Virus record (IMG/VR): IMGVR_UViG_3300046387_000014
Coordinates: 1-46,340 of that record
Length of the DNA stretch: 46,340 bases
From: a virus
Strand: one strand, 5' to 3'
Part shown: piece after piece, positions 1 through 8,636 of the stretch
How positions within the stretch are numbered: the stretch's first letter is position 1
Layout of the letters: every line of letters begins with the position of its first letter
Notes under the pieces: generated by a model
Seen by the model: only the letters and a program-made list of their open reading frames with translations
Told to the model about the DNA's origin: nothing
The model's database searches: none
Program-made: the position numbers and the translations under genes

Positions 1-31
1 AAAAATTTTATACGTGTTGGAGGACACCGCT

Positions 32-184
32 ATGGACCCAGACAAGATCATAGACTTCCCCGTGCTGTCTGAACTGGATCGGCAGTTTCTTGAGATAGAG
101 AAACAGCAAGAACTTATACGGGAGCAGACAAAGCATATAGAAGATGCTAAGTTGGCTAAGTTTATAGAGGACTTATACAAGTGA
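32..184 (+). CDS. Small acidic/helical protein upstream of terminase
   Basis: A 50-residue reading frame starts at ATG 32 behind a strong GGAGG ribosome site (about 19-23) and ends at TGA 182-184, overlapping the GTG start of the next gene (GTGA). The product is mostly charged and predicted helical (many Glu, Lys, Gln and Ile residues, ending in LYK), consistent with a short coiled coil. I do not recognise a family. The good ribosome site and stop-start coupling to the terminase small subunit argue that it is a real gene. A packaging accessory role is possible from position only. Confidence 0.6.
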   Translation: MDPDKIIDFPVLSELDRQFLEIEKQQELIREQTKHIEDAKLAKFIEDLYK

Positions 185-798
185 CCATAACTGTAGAACC
201 GGAGGTAGGTATCCCTCTGCCCGATTCAGCGACAAAGATTAAGTTGGCCGATAGAATATCTGCTGCTGCAGAAACATCCAAGCTGCTTGCATCGCATGGG
301 TTGGATATACAGGTGACGGCAGAGGATAAAGACAACGCTGCCAAGATAGCCACCGCGTTTGCTGCGGACCCTATAATGACTACGAAGAAGGCCACGCCGA
401 AGAGAACGGCGGCGCTGACGCCTGCTACGTTGCTTTTAACTGATCGAATCCTTAAAGATTTTGGTCATTCAGTCGTTAAGAGTAGTACCCAGATAAGGCA
501 CCTAGTCACAAACAAGCTAATCGAAGAGACCGAGAACCCAGACGCACGGATACGTATACGCGCACTAGAACTATTAGGTAAGGTCTCAGACGTGGGGCTG
601 TTTGCCGAGAAAGCCGAAGTAACTGTCACTCACCAGACTACAGACGATATCAGAGATAGACTGCGAGATAAGTTAACTAAACTCGTAGATGTTACGCCAG
701 ACGATGATGTAGAAGATGCCGAGATCATAGACGCCACACCTGTCGATAATACGCCCATAGACATAGACGCCGAGCTAGGGTTAGACGATGAAGGATAA
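181..798 (+). CDS. terS: Terminase small subunit (putative)
   Basis: A 205-residue protein directly upstream of, and overlapping, the large terminase gene. The start is GTG 181, coupled to the preceding stop. The middle (about residues 80-160) is helical, with a segment around LTDRILKDFGHSV that could form the DNA-binding or oligomerisation part. The C-terminus is very acidic (DDDVEDAEIID...LDDEG). Small terminase subunits recognise viral DNA and load it onto the large subunit. The assignment rests on position, size and charge pattern, since no signature motif is diagnostic. The final codons overlap the large-subunit start by 11 bases, implying translational coupling. Confidence 0.6.
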   Translation: MTITVEPEVGIPLPDSATKIKLADRISAAAETSKLLASHGLDIQVTAEDKDNAAKIATAFAADPIMTTKKATPKRTAALTPATLLLTDRILKDFGHSVVKSSTQIRHLVTNKLIEETENPDARIRIRALELLGKVSDVGLFAEKAEVTVTHQTTDDIRDRLRDKLTKLVDVTPDDDVEDAEIIDATPVDNTPIDIDAELGLDDEG

Positions 799-2332
799 TG
801 TGGGCTTCTCCGAGGATGAAGTTCAGCACATGCTGGACAATTTGGACAGCTTCTCAGACGAAGAAATAGCCGAGATAGACAAGCTAGTAGAAGAGTTAGG
901 TATACGTAAGCGCAACAAGACCGCCTACGATGACCTGATAGAGTTCTGTAAACGGATGCAAGATGACTACATAGTAGGGCGTCACCATCGTATTCTTGCT
1001 GATCTGCTGATGGCTATTGAGGCGGGGGACGAGGACCGTATCTGCGTCAACATACCTCCACGTCACGGCAAGTCCCAGCTAGTATCTATATTTTTCCCTG
1101 CGTGGTTCTTAGGTCGTAATCCTAATAAGAAGGTTATGATGGTGTCGCACACCACTGACCTAGCTGTGGACTTCGGACGTAAGGTACGTAACCTTATCTC
1201 CTTAGATGAATACAAAGCTATATTCCCTACAGTTAAGTTGGCGGTGGATAGTAAGTCTGCGGGGCGTTGGAATACGAATTTTGGTGGTGAGTATTATGCG
1301 TGTGGCGTTGGTTCTGCTCTTGCTGGTCGGGGCGCTGACCTCCTGCTCATTGACGACCCCCACTCAGAACAAGATGTTATCAACGGCAACTTCTCCGTGT
1401 TTGAGAGAGCATACGAGTGGTATACCTTTGGTGCGCGTACTCGTCTTATGCCGGGTGGTCGAGTAGCTATCATACAGACGCGCTGGCACATGGATGACCT
1501 GACAGGTCGTGTGACTGCTGATATGGTCAAGAACGAGAAGTCAGATCAGTTTGAGATTATAGAGTTCCCCGCCATCCTAGACTCCGAAGATGATGACGGT
1601 AAGCCCATACAAAAACCACTGTGGCCTGAGTTCTTTGACTTAGAGGCGCTGCTACGCACAAAGTCATCTATGCCCACGTTTCAGTGGAACGCACAGTATC
1701 AGCAGCAACCCACCGCAGAAGAAGCGTCCATCGTCAAACGTGAGTGGTGGCGCATATGGGCAGACGATGATCCGCCTGACTGTGAGTATATCATAATGTC
1801 GCTTGATGCTGCAGCCGAGAAACACAACCGCGCTGACTATACATCGCTGACAACGTGGGGGGTGTTCTTCAACGAAGAAGAGGAGATGCACAACCTCATC
1901 CTGCTGAACGCTATAAAAGAACGTATGGAGTTCCCAGAGCTAAAGGAGCTAGCTGTACGGGAATACCATGATTGGGAGCCAGACGCGTTCATCGTGGAAA
2001 AGAAGTCATCGGGGTCAGCCCTGTATCAAGAGATGAGACGTATGGACTTGCCTGTGCAGGAGTACACACCTCACCGTGGGTCGGGCGATAAGATGGCACG
2101 TCTTAACTCTGTGGCTGACATAATACGGTCAGAGCTGTGTTGGGTTCCCGCTAAACGATGGGCAGAAGAGTTAGTAGAAGAAATAGCTGGGTTTCCGTTT
2201 ATGTCTAACGATGACCAAGTTGACTCTACAGTCATGGCCCTGTTGCGTTTCAGACAGGGTGGGTTCATACGACTACCCACTGATGTGTGGGATGACGAGC
2301 CTGATATACCCCAAAGAGCGGACTATTATTAA
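788..2332 (+). CDS. terL: Terminase large subunit (ATPase-nuclease)
   Basis: A 514-residue DNA-packaging motor. The N-terminal ATPase shows a Walker A loop PPRHGKSQ at residues 90-98 (Lys95) and Walker B LLLIDD at 185-190. The QTRW segment at 230-233 matches the coupling motif seen in this family. The C-terminal RNase H-like nuclease keeps acidic candidates Asp340 (SLDAA), Glu404 (IVEKKSSG) and Asp476/Asp479 (NDDQVDS). The length and domain order are normal for a complete TerL. It would cut concatemeric phage DNA and pump it through the portal encoded next. The start is ATG 788, inside the end of the small-subunit gene. Confidence is high. Confidence 0.95.
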   Translation: MKDNVGFSEDEVQHMLDNLDSFSDEEIAEIDKLVEELGIRKRNKTAYDDLIEFCKRMQDDYIVGRHHRILADLLMAIEAGDEDRICVNIPPRHGKSQLVSIFFPAWFLGRNPNKKVMMVSHTTDLAVDFGRKVRNLISLDEYKAIFPTVKLAVDSKSAGRWNTNFGGEYYACGVGSALAGRGADLLLIDDPHSEQDVINGNFSVFERAYEWYTFGARTRLMPGGRVAIIQTRWHMDDLTGRVTADMVKNEKSDQFEIIEFPAILDSEDDDGKPIQKPLWPEFFDLEALLRTKSSMPTFQWNAQYQQQPTAEEASIVKREWWRIWADDDPPDCEYIIMSLDAAAEKHNRADYTSLTTWGVFFNEEEEMHNLILLNAIKERMEFPELKELAVREYHDWEPDAFIVEKKSSGSALYQEMRRMDLPVQEYTPHRGSGDKMARLNSVADIIRSELCWVPAKRWAEELVEEIAGFPFMSNDDQVDSTVMALLRFRQGGFIRLPTDVWDDEPDIPQRADYY

Positions 2333-2367
2333 CGTGCTAGCTTTATCATGTAGGTTTTGGTATCACG

Positions 2368-2436
2368 CCTATAGGACGCTGGCCGCGTCCCGTGGGGGTG
2401 TTCTGGGTTTCCTCCCAACCTATAGGGCACCCTCAC
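2368..2436 (+). other. Structured gap between terL and portal: hairpins and two CCTATAGG palindromes
   Basis: The 164 bases between terL and the portal gene hold no convincing gene. They contain two identical 8-bp palindromes, CCTATAGG, at 2368-2375 and 2419-2426. A perfect 6-bp hairpin (GGACGC 2374-2379 with GCGTCC 2385-2390, 5-nt loop) overlaps the first. A near-perfect 9-bp inverted repeat (GTGGGGGTG 2392-2400 with CACCCTCAC 2428-2436, 8 of 9 pairs) encloses a small TGGG/CCCA stem. There is no T-run, so it is not a classical terminator. It sits just upstream of a sigma70-like promoter and could be a processing site, a weak terminator or an operator. Confidence 0.5.
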
Positions 2437-2437
2437 A

Positions 2438-2466
2438 TCGACAAAGACATATTTATTTGTTAGAAT
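2438..2466 (+). promoter_or_regulatory. Candidate sigma70-type promoter for portal/head operon
   Basis: TCGACA at 2438-2443 (5 of 6 to TTGACA) is followed by exactly 17 bases and TAGAAT at 2461-2466 (5 of 6 to TATAAT). The portal start codon lies 31 bases downstream at 2497, with GAGG at 2487-2490. This is the best consensus host-type promoter I found in the window. It fits a role in boosting head gene transcription independently of the terminase genes. Confidence 0.6.
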
Positions 2467-2496
2467 TACAAAAGAAACACCGTAGCGAGGCCCGAC

Positions 2497-4938
2497 ATGG
2501 CGATTGAAAAGATGATGACTCCCAATGAGGTTGAGTTATTAGGCGAAGGTCCAGACTTGGAAGTAGAAGTTATGGCCGACGCTGATAGCGCAGTTGAAGT
2601 CGAGATGGATGATGGGTCTGTAGTTATAAACTTCGGAAGTCCCGGCCTTGATGATGACCTTGATGCAGCTATGGCAGATCACAACGCGAACCTAGCCGAA
2701 GGTATTGAGGACGCGATGTTGGAGAGCATGGCGTCTGAGCTAGTTGAAGACTTTGATAATGACCGCGCGTCACGTAAAGAATGGGCTACATCATACATAA
2801 ACGGCTTAGATTTACTGGGTATGAAGATTGAGGACCGTTCACAGCCTTGGCAGGGGGCTTCTGGGGTGTACCATCCTATGCTCACCGAGGCTGTAGTACG
2901 GTTCCAAGCGCAGGCTATGAGTGAACTTATGCCTGCATCCGGTCCTGTTAAGTCAAAAATCGTTGGTAAGATGACACCTGAGAAATTTAAACAATCTCAA
3001 CGTGTAGAAACAGAACTTAATTACCTTATAACGGAAGAAATGCCCGACTATCGGAACGAAATGGAGCAGATGCTGTTCAAACTTCCGTTGGCTGGCTCTG
3101 CATTTAAGAAAATTTACTACGATCCGATCTTAGAACGCCCTGTGTCTGTGTTCGTACCTGCGGAAGACTTTGTAGCGTCCTATGGCGCGTCTAATTTGCG
3201 TACTTGTCCGCGCTACACACACGTTATGAAGAAAACTTACGAAGAAATTCGTGCGTTGCAGGTAAATGGGTTCTACGCAGACGTAGAATTACCGGAACCA
3301 ACGCGTGATATTACGGACATTGAAGAAAAATACAACGAAATGGACGGGACAGAGCCTGTTTACAGCGATGACCCACGCCACACGTTGTTAGAAATGCACG
3401 TAGATATCATACTACCCGAGCCATTTGATGATCCTGACGGTCTGGCGCTCCCATTTGTAATTACTATGGACAAATCTTCGCGTATAATTCTAGCAATACG
3501 CAGAAATTGGTACGAAGAGGATAAAAAAAGGCGGAAACGCAGCCATTTTGTACATTATCCATACCTGCCGGGGATGGGATTTTATGGGACAGGCTTGATC
3601 CACACCATAGGTGGGCTGGCAAAGTCCGCCACGTCCATTATGCGGCAGCTTATCGACGCTGGGACGCTATCTAACTTACCAGCGGGTCTAAAATCGCGTG
3701 GTATGCGGATAAAAGGGGACAATACACCCCTGATGCCCGGAGAATTTAGGGATGTTGACGTTCCGGGTGGAGCGATCAAGGATTCTATTACCTTCCTACC
3801 GTATAAAGAGCCGTCACAGGTGCTGTATACCCTCCTAAACAACGTGGTTGAGGAAGGACGGCGCATTGGCTCTGTAGGGGACATGCAGGTAGGTGATATG
3901 AACGCACAGGCTCCTGTAGGCACCACACTGGCGCTTATGGAACGGTCTATGAAGGTTATGTCGGGCGTACAAGCGCGCCTACACGCGGCTATGAAGGAAG
4001 AACTACGTATTCTGGCCCGTATTGTGCATGACTATATGCCCTCTGAGTACGCATATGAGATGGATGAGCCTGCGGACCGCGCTGCAGACTTTGACGGACG
4101 CGTAGACGTAGTACCCGTGTCTGATCCTAACGCTGCTACTATGGCGCAACGCATTATGCAGTACCAAGCAGCCTTACAAATGTCGCAACAAGCACCACAG
4201 TTGTATGATTTAGGTAAACTACACCGTCAAATGCTTGAGGTTCTGGGTATTCCAGACGCAGAAGATATTATAAAACTGCCTGATGATATCAAACCTGCTG
4301 ATCCTGTGTCTGAGAATATGTCGATAATGAAGCAAGAGCCTGTAAAAGCGTTCTCGTATCAGGATCACGAAGCACATATTATGACTCACATGGCGGCACT
4401 ACAAGACCCCAAGATACAGCAGATTGTGGGGCAGTCGCCGTTTGCAGGGGCCATACAAGCCGCTATGCAGGCTCATGTCACAGAACACATAGCATTACAG
4501 TATCGCAAAGAGATCGAAGCACAGCTAGGCACAGAGCTACCTAATCAGGATGAGCCACTACCCGAGTCTGTAGAGCTTGAACTGTCTAAGGTGGTCGCAC
4601 AGGCGGCAGGACAGCTACTCAAGAAGGATCAAGCCGAGGTAGCCGCAGAGGAGAACGCCAAACAACAGGCAGACCCTCTGACACAGCTACAGCAGCGTGA
4701 GATGGCTATCAAAGAGCAAGAGCTTCAGCACATGATGAAGATGGATCAGGCAAAGCTGCAGCTTGATATGGAGACTAAACGAGCCAATATTGGGGTTCAG
4801 GAAGACCGTTTAGAGGCCGAAAACACCAAAGCAGCGGCTAACATACAGCTAAAAGTAGCCGAGTTGCAAACAGAAGAAGATACCACAGCTATTAAACTAG
4901 CGATGGAAGCAGCTAGAGACATAAACGATAGGGACTAA
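2497..4938 (+). CDS. Portal protein (P22-type, podovirus)
   Basis: An 813-residue protein just after the terminase, the usual portal position and a size near the large P22-type portals. The N-terminal ~60 residues are acidic. The core from about residue 85 carries the pattern EWATSYINGLDLLGM, a QPWQGASGVYHPML segment and an AVVRFQAQAMSELMP segment, which I recognise from marine podovirus portals. The last ~150 residues are Gln/Lys/Glu-rich and predicted coiled coil, as expected for a barrel or internal helix. It forms the dodecameric DNA channel at one capsid vertex and docks TerL and the connector proteins. The ATG at 2497 has GAGG six bases upstream. Confidence 0.88.
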   Translation: MAIEKMMTPNEVELLGEGPDLEVEVMADADSAVEVEMDDGSVVINFGSPGLDDDLDAAMADHNANLAEGIEDAMLESMASELVEDFDNDRASRKEWATSYINGLDLLGMKIEDRSQPWQGASGVYHPMLTEAVVRFQAQAMSELMPASGPVKSKIVGKMTPEKFKQSQRVETELNYLITEEMPDYRNEMEQMLFKLPLAGSAFKKIYYDPILERPVSVFVPAEDFVASYGASNLRTCPRYTHVMKKTYEEIRALQVNGFYADVELPEPTRDITDIEEKYNEMDGTEPVYSDDPRHTLLEMHVDIILPEPFDDPDGLALPFVITMDKSSRIILAIRRNWYEEDKKRRKRSHFVHYPYLPGMGFYGTGLIHTIGGLAKSATSIMRQLIDAGTLSNLPAGLKSRGMRIKGDNTPLMPGEFRDVDVPGGAIKDSITFLPYKEPSQVLYTLLNNVVEEGRRIGSVGDMQVGDMNAQAPVGTTLALMERSMKVMSGVQARLHAAMKEELRILARIVHDYMPSEYAYEMDEPADRAADFDGRVDVVPVSDPNAATMAQRIMQYQAALQMSQQAPQLYDLGKLHRQMLEVLGIPDAEDIIKLPDDIKPADPVSENMSIMKQEPVKAFSYQDHEAHIMTHMAALQDPKIQQIVGQSPFAGAIQAAMQAHVTEHIALQYRKEIEAQLGTELPNQDEPLPESVELELSKVVAQAAGQLLKKDQAEVAAEENAKQQADPLTQLQQREMAIKEQELQHMMKMDQAKLQLDMETKRANIGVQEDRLEAENTKAAANIQLKVAELQTEEDTTAIKLAMEAARDINDRD

Positions 4939-4941
4939 TAC

Positions 4942-5130
4942 GTGGAGCAGAGCATATTCCTAACGGTGTTGAACCGTATAGAGGAGCAACGTAGCGCAAT
5001 ACGTCATCATCTAGCAGGTGGTGGCGCTACAAATGACAGGGAATACTGGAAGTTTGTAGGTGAGTACGAGGCGTTGGGCAACATAGCTACAGAAATTAAA
5101 GAAGTTGAACAACGATATATTGATACATAG
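4942..5130 (+). CDS. Small conserved post-portal protein
   Basis: A 62-residue protein with GTG start at 4942, three bases after the portal stop, behind a weak AGGGA site. The centre carries an HHLAGGGATNDREYWKFVGE segment followed by EALGNIATEI and a helical tail. Short proteins with a similar Tyr...VGE...L pattern commonly follow portal genes in marine podoviruses, where their function is unknown. A portal-associated or assembly role is inferred only from position. Confidence 0.65.
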   Translation: MEQSIFLTVLNRIEEQRSAIRHHLAGGGATNDREYWKFVGEYEALGNIATEIKEVEQRYIDT

Positions 5131-5170
5131 AACTTTTAGTTGTATGGAAAAAATACGTGGATGATCCACG
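5120..5170 (+). promoter_or_regulatory. Weak promoter candidate plus hairpin upstream of groES-like gene
   Basis: The 81-bp gap before the co-chaperonin gene contains a perfect 6-bp hairpin with a 3-nt loop (CGTGGA 5156-5161, TCCACG 5165-5170). Just upstream is a loose promoter match, TTGATA 5120-5125, 17 bases, TATGGA 5143-5148, whose -10 element is poor. There is no T-run, so the stem is not a standard terminator. It could sit in a 5' leader or be an operator. Confidence 0.25.
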
Positions 5171-5211
5171 CTAGGGCGCTGTGAGCCTTCAATCACTGCT
5201 AGGAGACTAAA

Positions 5212-5580
5212 ATGTACGCGGCCAACAAAGTAGAAGATAGCGAACTGCAAGCTAAACTTCCCGAACCCAAAGGCTTTAAAGTCTTAATTGCAGTCCCAGA
5301 ATTAGACGGAAAGACAGAAGGCGGTGTTATTATGCCCGATGCTCTTAAATCTATGGAGGAGACAGCATCTATCATTGGGTTTGTTATAAAAACCGGACCC
5401 GAGGCTTACACAGACAAAGAACGGTTCCCCAGTGGACCTTACTGTGAGGAGGGAGACTTTGTAATCTTCCGTTCTTACTCAGGCACTAGATTTAAAGTGA
5501 TGGGTAAAGAGTTTCGTATTATCAACGATGACACTGTAGAAGCAGTGGTAGAAGACCCACGGGGGTATAGTAGAGCATGA
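5212..5580 (+). CDS. groES: GroES-like co-chaperonin (Cpn10 family)
   Basis: A 122-residue protein with the Cpn10 layout. An N-terminal strand (GFKVLIAVP) is followed by a mobile-loop-like segment (ELDGKTEGGVIMPD), a GFVIKTGPEAY strand, a CEEGDFVIFRSYSGTRF segment matching the 'GD.V.....G' core, and a C-terminal EFRIINDDTVEAVV strand. GroES caps GroEL; phage versions such as T4 gp31 adapt the host chaperonin to fold the capsid protein. Its position between portal and scaffold fits capsid folding. Start ATG 5212 has AGGAG at 5200-5204. The protein is slightly longer than bacterial GroES (about 97 residues). The family call is good; dependence on host GroEL is inference. Confidence 0.8.
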   Translation: MYAANKVEDSELQAKLPEPKGFKVLIAVPELDGKTEGGVIMPDALKSMEETASIIGFVIKTGPEAYTDKERFPSGPYCEEGDFVIFRSYSGTRFKVMGKEFRIINDDTVEAVVEDPRGYSRA

Positions 5581-6509
5581 GTGGCGCAGAGCAAGCCGTA
5601 GAAGATACGGGCACCGTAGAAGTCAATATGGATTCGTCTGAAGACATTGTTGTAGAGGTTGAAGACGATACTCCTGAAGAGGATAAAGGCCGACCACGCC
5701 GAGCCAAAGGCGAAGAAGCTGATATCCCTGAAGATGATGACCTTGAAAAACATAGTGAGTCCGTACAAAAACGGATTAAAAAACTAAAGTTTGAGTTTCA
5801 CGAAGAGCGTAGACGCAAAGAAGAAGCAGAACGTGAACGCGAAGCGGCTATACAGTACGCGCAAAGTGCTAAAAGTGAGGCTGACAACCTACGCAAAAAC
5901 TTGTCTGAGGGTGAGGGAGTTCTCATTACACAGGCAAAAGCACGTAATGAGTCTGAGCTTTCGCAGGCAAAGGCAGCTTATAAACAGGCGTATGATGCGG
6001 GTGATTCTGACGCGGTTATTGAAGCGCAGTCAGCTATGGTCAAATTACAGACCGAAGCTGATCGCATTGAAAACTGGAAGCCTCGTTCTGCCGAAGCGCC
6101 TGAACAACCTGCTCCTGCGCCTAGACCTCGTGCACCTGAACCTGATAAAAAGGCGCAAGAATGGGTATCCCGTAATCCTTGGTTTACTGAGGATAAGGCT
6201 ATGGAGCGATATGCTATGCTTGTGCATCAGGAGCTAGTAGAAGAAGGAGTTGATTCTTCTTCCGATACATACTATAGTCGAATTGATGTTGCTATGAGGC
6301 AACGTTACCCAGATAGGTTTGACGATGTTGAAGAGGACAGAAAACCGCAACGTCAGGCTGGCTCCGTGGTGGCCCCGAGTGGTAGAAATACTGCTACATC
6401 ACGCAACACGGTTAAACTGACCTCCTCTGAGGCCGCTATCGCCAAGCGACTTGGAGTATCATTAAAAGACTACGCGGCGCAAAAACTGAAGGAACTGAAC
6501 AATGGCTGA
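5577..6509 (+). CDS. Capsid scaffolding protein (putative)
   Basis: A 310-residue, highly charged protein in the classical scaffold position, between portal and capsid. Residues 1-60 are acidic. About residues 60-165 are a Glu/Lys/Arg/Ala-rich predicted coiled coil (KRIKKLKFEFHEERRRKEEA). A Pro/Ala-rich linker near 170-190 follows, then a compact C-terminal part with AQEWVSRNPWF and a terminal SEAAIAKRLGVSLKDYAAQKL helix. Scaffolds direct procapsid assembly and then leave or are degraded. The start overlaps the groES-like stop (ATGA). Identification is from architecture and synteny rather than a specific signature. Confidence 0.75.
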   Translation: MSGAEQAVEDTGTVEVNMDSSEDIVVEVEDDTPEEDKGRPRRAKGEEADIPEDDDLEKHSESVQKRIKKLKFEFHEERRRKEEAEREREAAIQYAQSAKSEADNLRKNLSEGEGVLITQAKARNESELSQAKAAYKQAYDAGDSDAVIEAQSAMVKLQTEADRIENWKPRSAEAPEQPAPAPRPRAPEPDKKAQEWVSRNPWFTEDKAMERYAMLVHQELVEEGVDSSSDTYYSRIDVAMRQRYPDRFDDVEEDRKPQRQAGSVVAPSGRNTATSRNTVKLTSSEAAIAKRLGVSLKDYAAQKLKELNNG

Positions 6510-6945
6510 TCGCAAACCCCGCTCTTTGAACACCCGTGAAACAGGTGAACGCAGAAAACCGTGGAAACGATCCTCTATGTTACCTACCCCCGAACCGCGT
6601 GACGGACTTGCGTTTCGCTGGATTCGCACAGCTACCTTGGGTACAGGTGACATGACCAACGTTTCGCAAAGGTTCCGAGATGGGTATGTAGCTGTAAAAG
6701 CAGTAGACTACCCTGAATTGCAGATCATGTCCGATATTGACTCGCGCTTTAAGGACAATATTGAAGTCGGCGGGTTATTGCTTTGTGCAATACCTAAAGA
6801 ATTGCAAGAAGACCGAGAGTACGGTCAGTTGGAGACTGCACAACATCAGTCCGACGCCGTAGATAGGAATTTCATGCGGGAATCCGACCCCCGTATGCCC
6901 GTAATGCCTTCTGAACGGTCTACTCGTACCTCATTTGGTAAGTAG
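6502..6945 (+). CDS. Conserved head-region protein, unknown function
   Basis: A 147-residue protein overlapping the scaffold gene by eight bases. It has a basic N-terminus (KPRSLNTRETGERRKPWKR), then a short aromatic segment (GLAFRWIRTATLG) and a globular part with YVAVKAVDYPELQIM. The C-terminus is polar. The position between scaffold and the next virion protein suggests a minor head or assembly component. I recognise the general type from marine podoviruses but no named family. Confidence 0.65.
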   Translation: MADRKPRSLNTRETGERRKPWKRSSMLPTPEPRDGLAFRWIRTATLGTGDMTNVSQRFRDGYVAVKAVDYPELQIMSDIDSRFKDNIEVGGLLLCAIPKELQEDREYGQLETAQHQSDAVDRNFMRESDPRMPVMPSERSTRTSFGK

Positions 6946-6993
6946 CCTTCTGGCGCTTGCTGTAAATAAAATCGTAATAGAGGAGAGACTTAA

Positions 6994-7587
6994 ATGGCTC
7001 TTACATCTACTCCATACGGTTTGCGCCCGATTAACGCTATTGGGGGTCGTTCCTTTGCAGGATCAACTCGTCAGTTACCGATTACTTCTGGGTTCAACAC
7101 CGCTATCGCCAACGGCGACATTGTGCAGGTAGCCGCAAATGGCACCATCACAAAGGTCACTGACGTTGGAACAAACGGCGATCCGTTCCCTGCTGGGACT
7201 GTTGGCATCTTCCTTGGCTGTTCGTACACTGATACTGTTCGCGGGTTTACCCAGAATAATCAGTGGCCTGCAGGTCAAGTTGCTGCTGATGCTCAGGCTT
7301 ATATTTGTGATGACCCTAACGCGTTGTTCCAAATTCAAGCTGATGCTGCCGTAGCGCAAACCCTGATGCACAGCAACTTTGCTGTTAATCAGACCGCCCC
7401 GGATACAGCCAACGGCAATTCCAGAATCTCTCTGGATGTGGCTACCGCTGCTACCACCGCTACGGTTGCTTTTAAGCTCGTAGATTTCGTTAACGCACCC
7501 GGATCAACCGTGGGTGACGCATTTACCGATGTGATTGTTAAGTTCAATCCTTCGTCACATGCGTACACCGCTGGTCTTGGCCTGTAA
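6994..7587 (+). CDS. Putative virion/head decoration protein
   Basis: A 197-residue protein, rich in Ala, Thr, Gly and Asn and predicted mostly beta, with almost no charged coiled coil. The start ATG 6994 follows a strong AGGAGAG ribosome site, so high expression is likely. It precedes the major capsid gene by 11 bases after the stop. The beginning (MALTSTPYGLRPINAIGG) is a pattern I have seen in virion proteins adjacent to capsid genes of marine phages. A capsid decoration or stabilisation protein fits the location, abundance signals and composition, but this is inference. Confidence 0.65.
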   Translation: MALTSTPYGLRPINAIGGRSFAGSTRQLPITSGFNTAIANGDIVQVAANGTITKVTDVGTNGDPFPAGTVGIFLGCSYTDTVRGFTQNNQWPAGQVAADAQAYICDDPNALFQIQADAAVAQTLMHSNFAVNQTAPDTANGNSRISLDVATAATTATVAFKLVDFVNAPGSTVGDAFTDVIVKFNPSSHAYTAGLGL

Positions 7588-7598
7588 GGAGATAATCA

Positions 7599-8504
7599 AT
7601 GGCTATTTCTCGCGCACAGGCGCTAAAAGAGCTTCTTCCGGGCCTTAACGCCCTGTTTGGTTTAGAGTACAACAAGTACGAAAACGAACATGAAGCCATC
7701 TACGAAACCGAGACTTCGGAGCGTAGTTTTGAAGAGGAAGTAAAACTTTCAGGTTTTGGCGCTGCACCCGTCAAAAACGAAGGTGCTGCTATCTCGTATG
7801 ATAACGCGCAGGAATCATTTACTGCTCGTTACAACCATGAAACTGTGGCTATGGGTTTCTCTATCACTGAAGAAGCGATGGAAGATAACCTGTATGATTC
7901 ACTGTCCACCCGCTATACCAAAGCACTAGCTCGCGCTATGGCTTATACCAAGCAGGTTAAGGCAGCGGATTTGCTGAACACAGGCTTCGCCACCTTTAAC
8001 TCAGGTGATGGCGTCACGCTGTTCAACACTGCACACCCCACAGTATCGGGTGCTACAAACGGCAACCGTCCTGCGGTAGCTGCTGACCTGAATGAAACCT
8101 CGCTTGAGCAAGCAGTAATTGATATTGCAGCCTACGTTGATGAACGTGGTCTTCTTATCGCTGCGCGCCCACGTAAGCTCATTATCCCTACAGGTCTTAT
8201 GTTTGTGGCAACACGCTTGCTGGAAACTGTAAATCGTGTGGGTACAGCCGATAATGACATTAACGCACTTAACTCAAACGGTTCTATTCCGGGCGGTTAT
8301 ACGGTTAACCATTATCTGACTGATGCAGATGCGTTCTTTATCACTACTGATATTCCGAATGGCATGAAGCATTTTGAGCGTACCGCGATGACAACATCTA
8401 TGGATGGTGACTTCGATACAGGTAACGTGCGCTACAAAGCGCGTGAGCGTTATTCGTTTGGTGTCTCTGATCCGTTGGGTATCTACGGTTCTCCCGGAGC
8501 CTAA
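7599..8504 (+). CDS. Major capsid protein, Mu gpT-like
   Basis: A 301-residue protein with features of the Mu-like major head subunit (gpT) family. An N-terminal helix LKELLPGLNALFGLEYNKY is followed by a YETETSERSFEEEVKLSGFG segment, an FSITEEAMEDNLYDSL segment with TRYTKALARAMAYTKQ helix, and a C-terminal YKARERYSFGVSDPLGIYGS, typical of these capsid proteins. It would fold as an HK97-type shell subunit. The start has AAGGAG a few bases upstream, the gene follows the scaffold and decoration candidates, and a strong terminator follows. The absence of a long N-terminal pro-region fits the use of a separate scaffold. Confidence 0.88.
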   Translation: MAISRAQALKELLPGLNALFGLEYNKYENEHEAIYETETSERSFEEEVKLSGFGAAPVKNEGAAISYDNAQESFTARYNHETVAMGFSITEEAMEDNLYDSLSTRYTKALARAMAYTKQVKAADLLNTGFATFNSGDGVTLFNTAHPTVSGATNGNRPAVAADLNETSLEQAVIDIAAYVDERGLLIAARPRKLIIPTGLMFVATRLLETVNRVGTADNDINALNSNGSIPGGYTVNHYLTDADAFFITTDIPNGMKHFERTAMTTSMDGDFDTGNVRYKARERYSFGVSDPLGIYGSPGA

Positions 8505-8529
8505 TTTAGGCACTGGCGACAGTTTGAGA

Positions 8530-8560
8530 GGGGTGACTTCGGTTGCCCCTTTCTTTTTGT
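8530..8560 (+). terminator. Intrinsic terminator after capsid gene
   Basis: GGGGTGAC (8530-8537) pairs with GTTGCCCC (8542-8549) through an eight-pair stem that includes two G-U pairs. The loop is a stable TTCG tetraloop (8538-8541) and a T-rich tail runs 8550-8560. It lies 26 bases after the capsid stop and would reduce transcription of downstream genes relative to the capsid gene. Confidence 0.9.
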
Positions 8561-8594
8561 TCAAAGGTGCTGTATTACTAACTCATCCCTGACA

Positions 8595-8609
8595 GTTACA
8601 GTGTGTAAC
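8595..8609. repeat. Short inverted repeat upstream of 8637 gene
   Basis: GTTACA (8595-8600) and TGTAAC (8604-8609) form a perfect inverted repeat around GTG, 28 bases before the next start codon and 35 bases after the terminator. It could be an operator or an mRNA 5' hairpin. I see no convincing promoter beside it. Confidence 0.35.
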
Positions 8610-8636
8610 TGACATTTGCCACGACAGGAGATTATC

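Noticed and set aside
2368-2426. T7-like phage promoter at CCTATAGG
   Set aside because: The core is reminiscent of TATAGG initiators, but only two copies sit together, no such set precedes other genes, and no single-subunit RNA polymerase gene is in the window.
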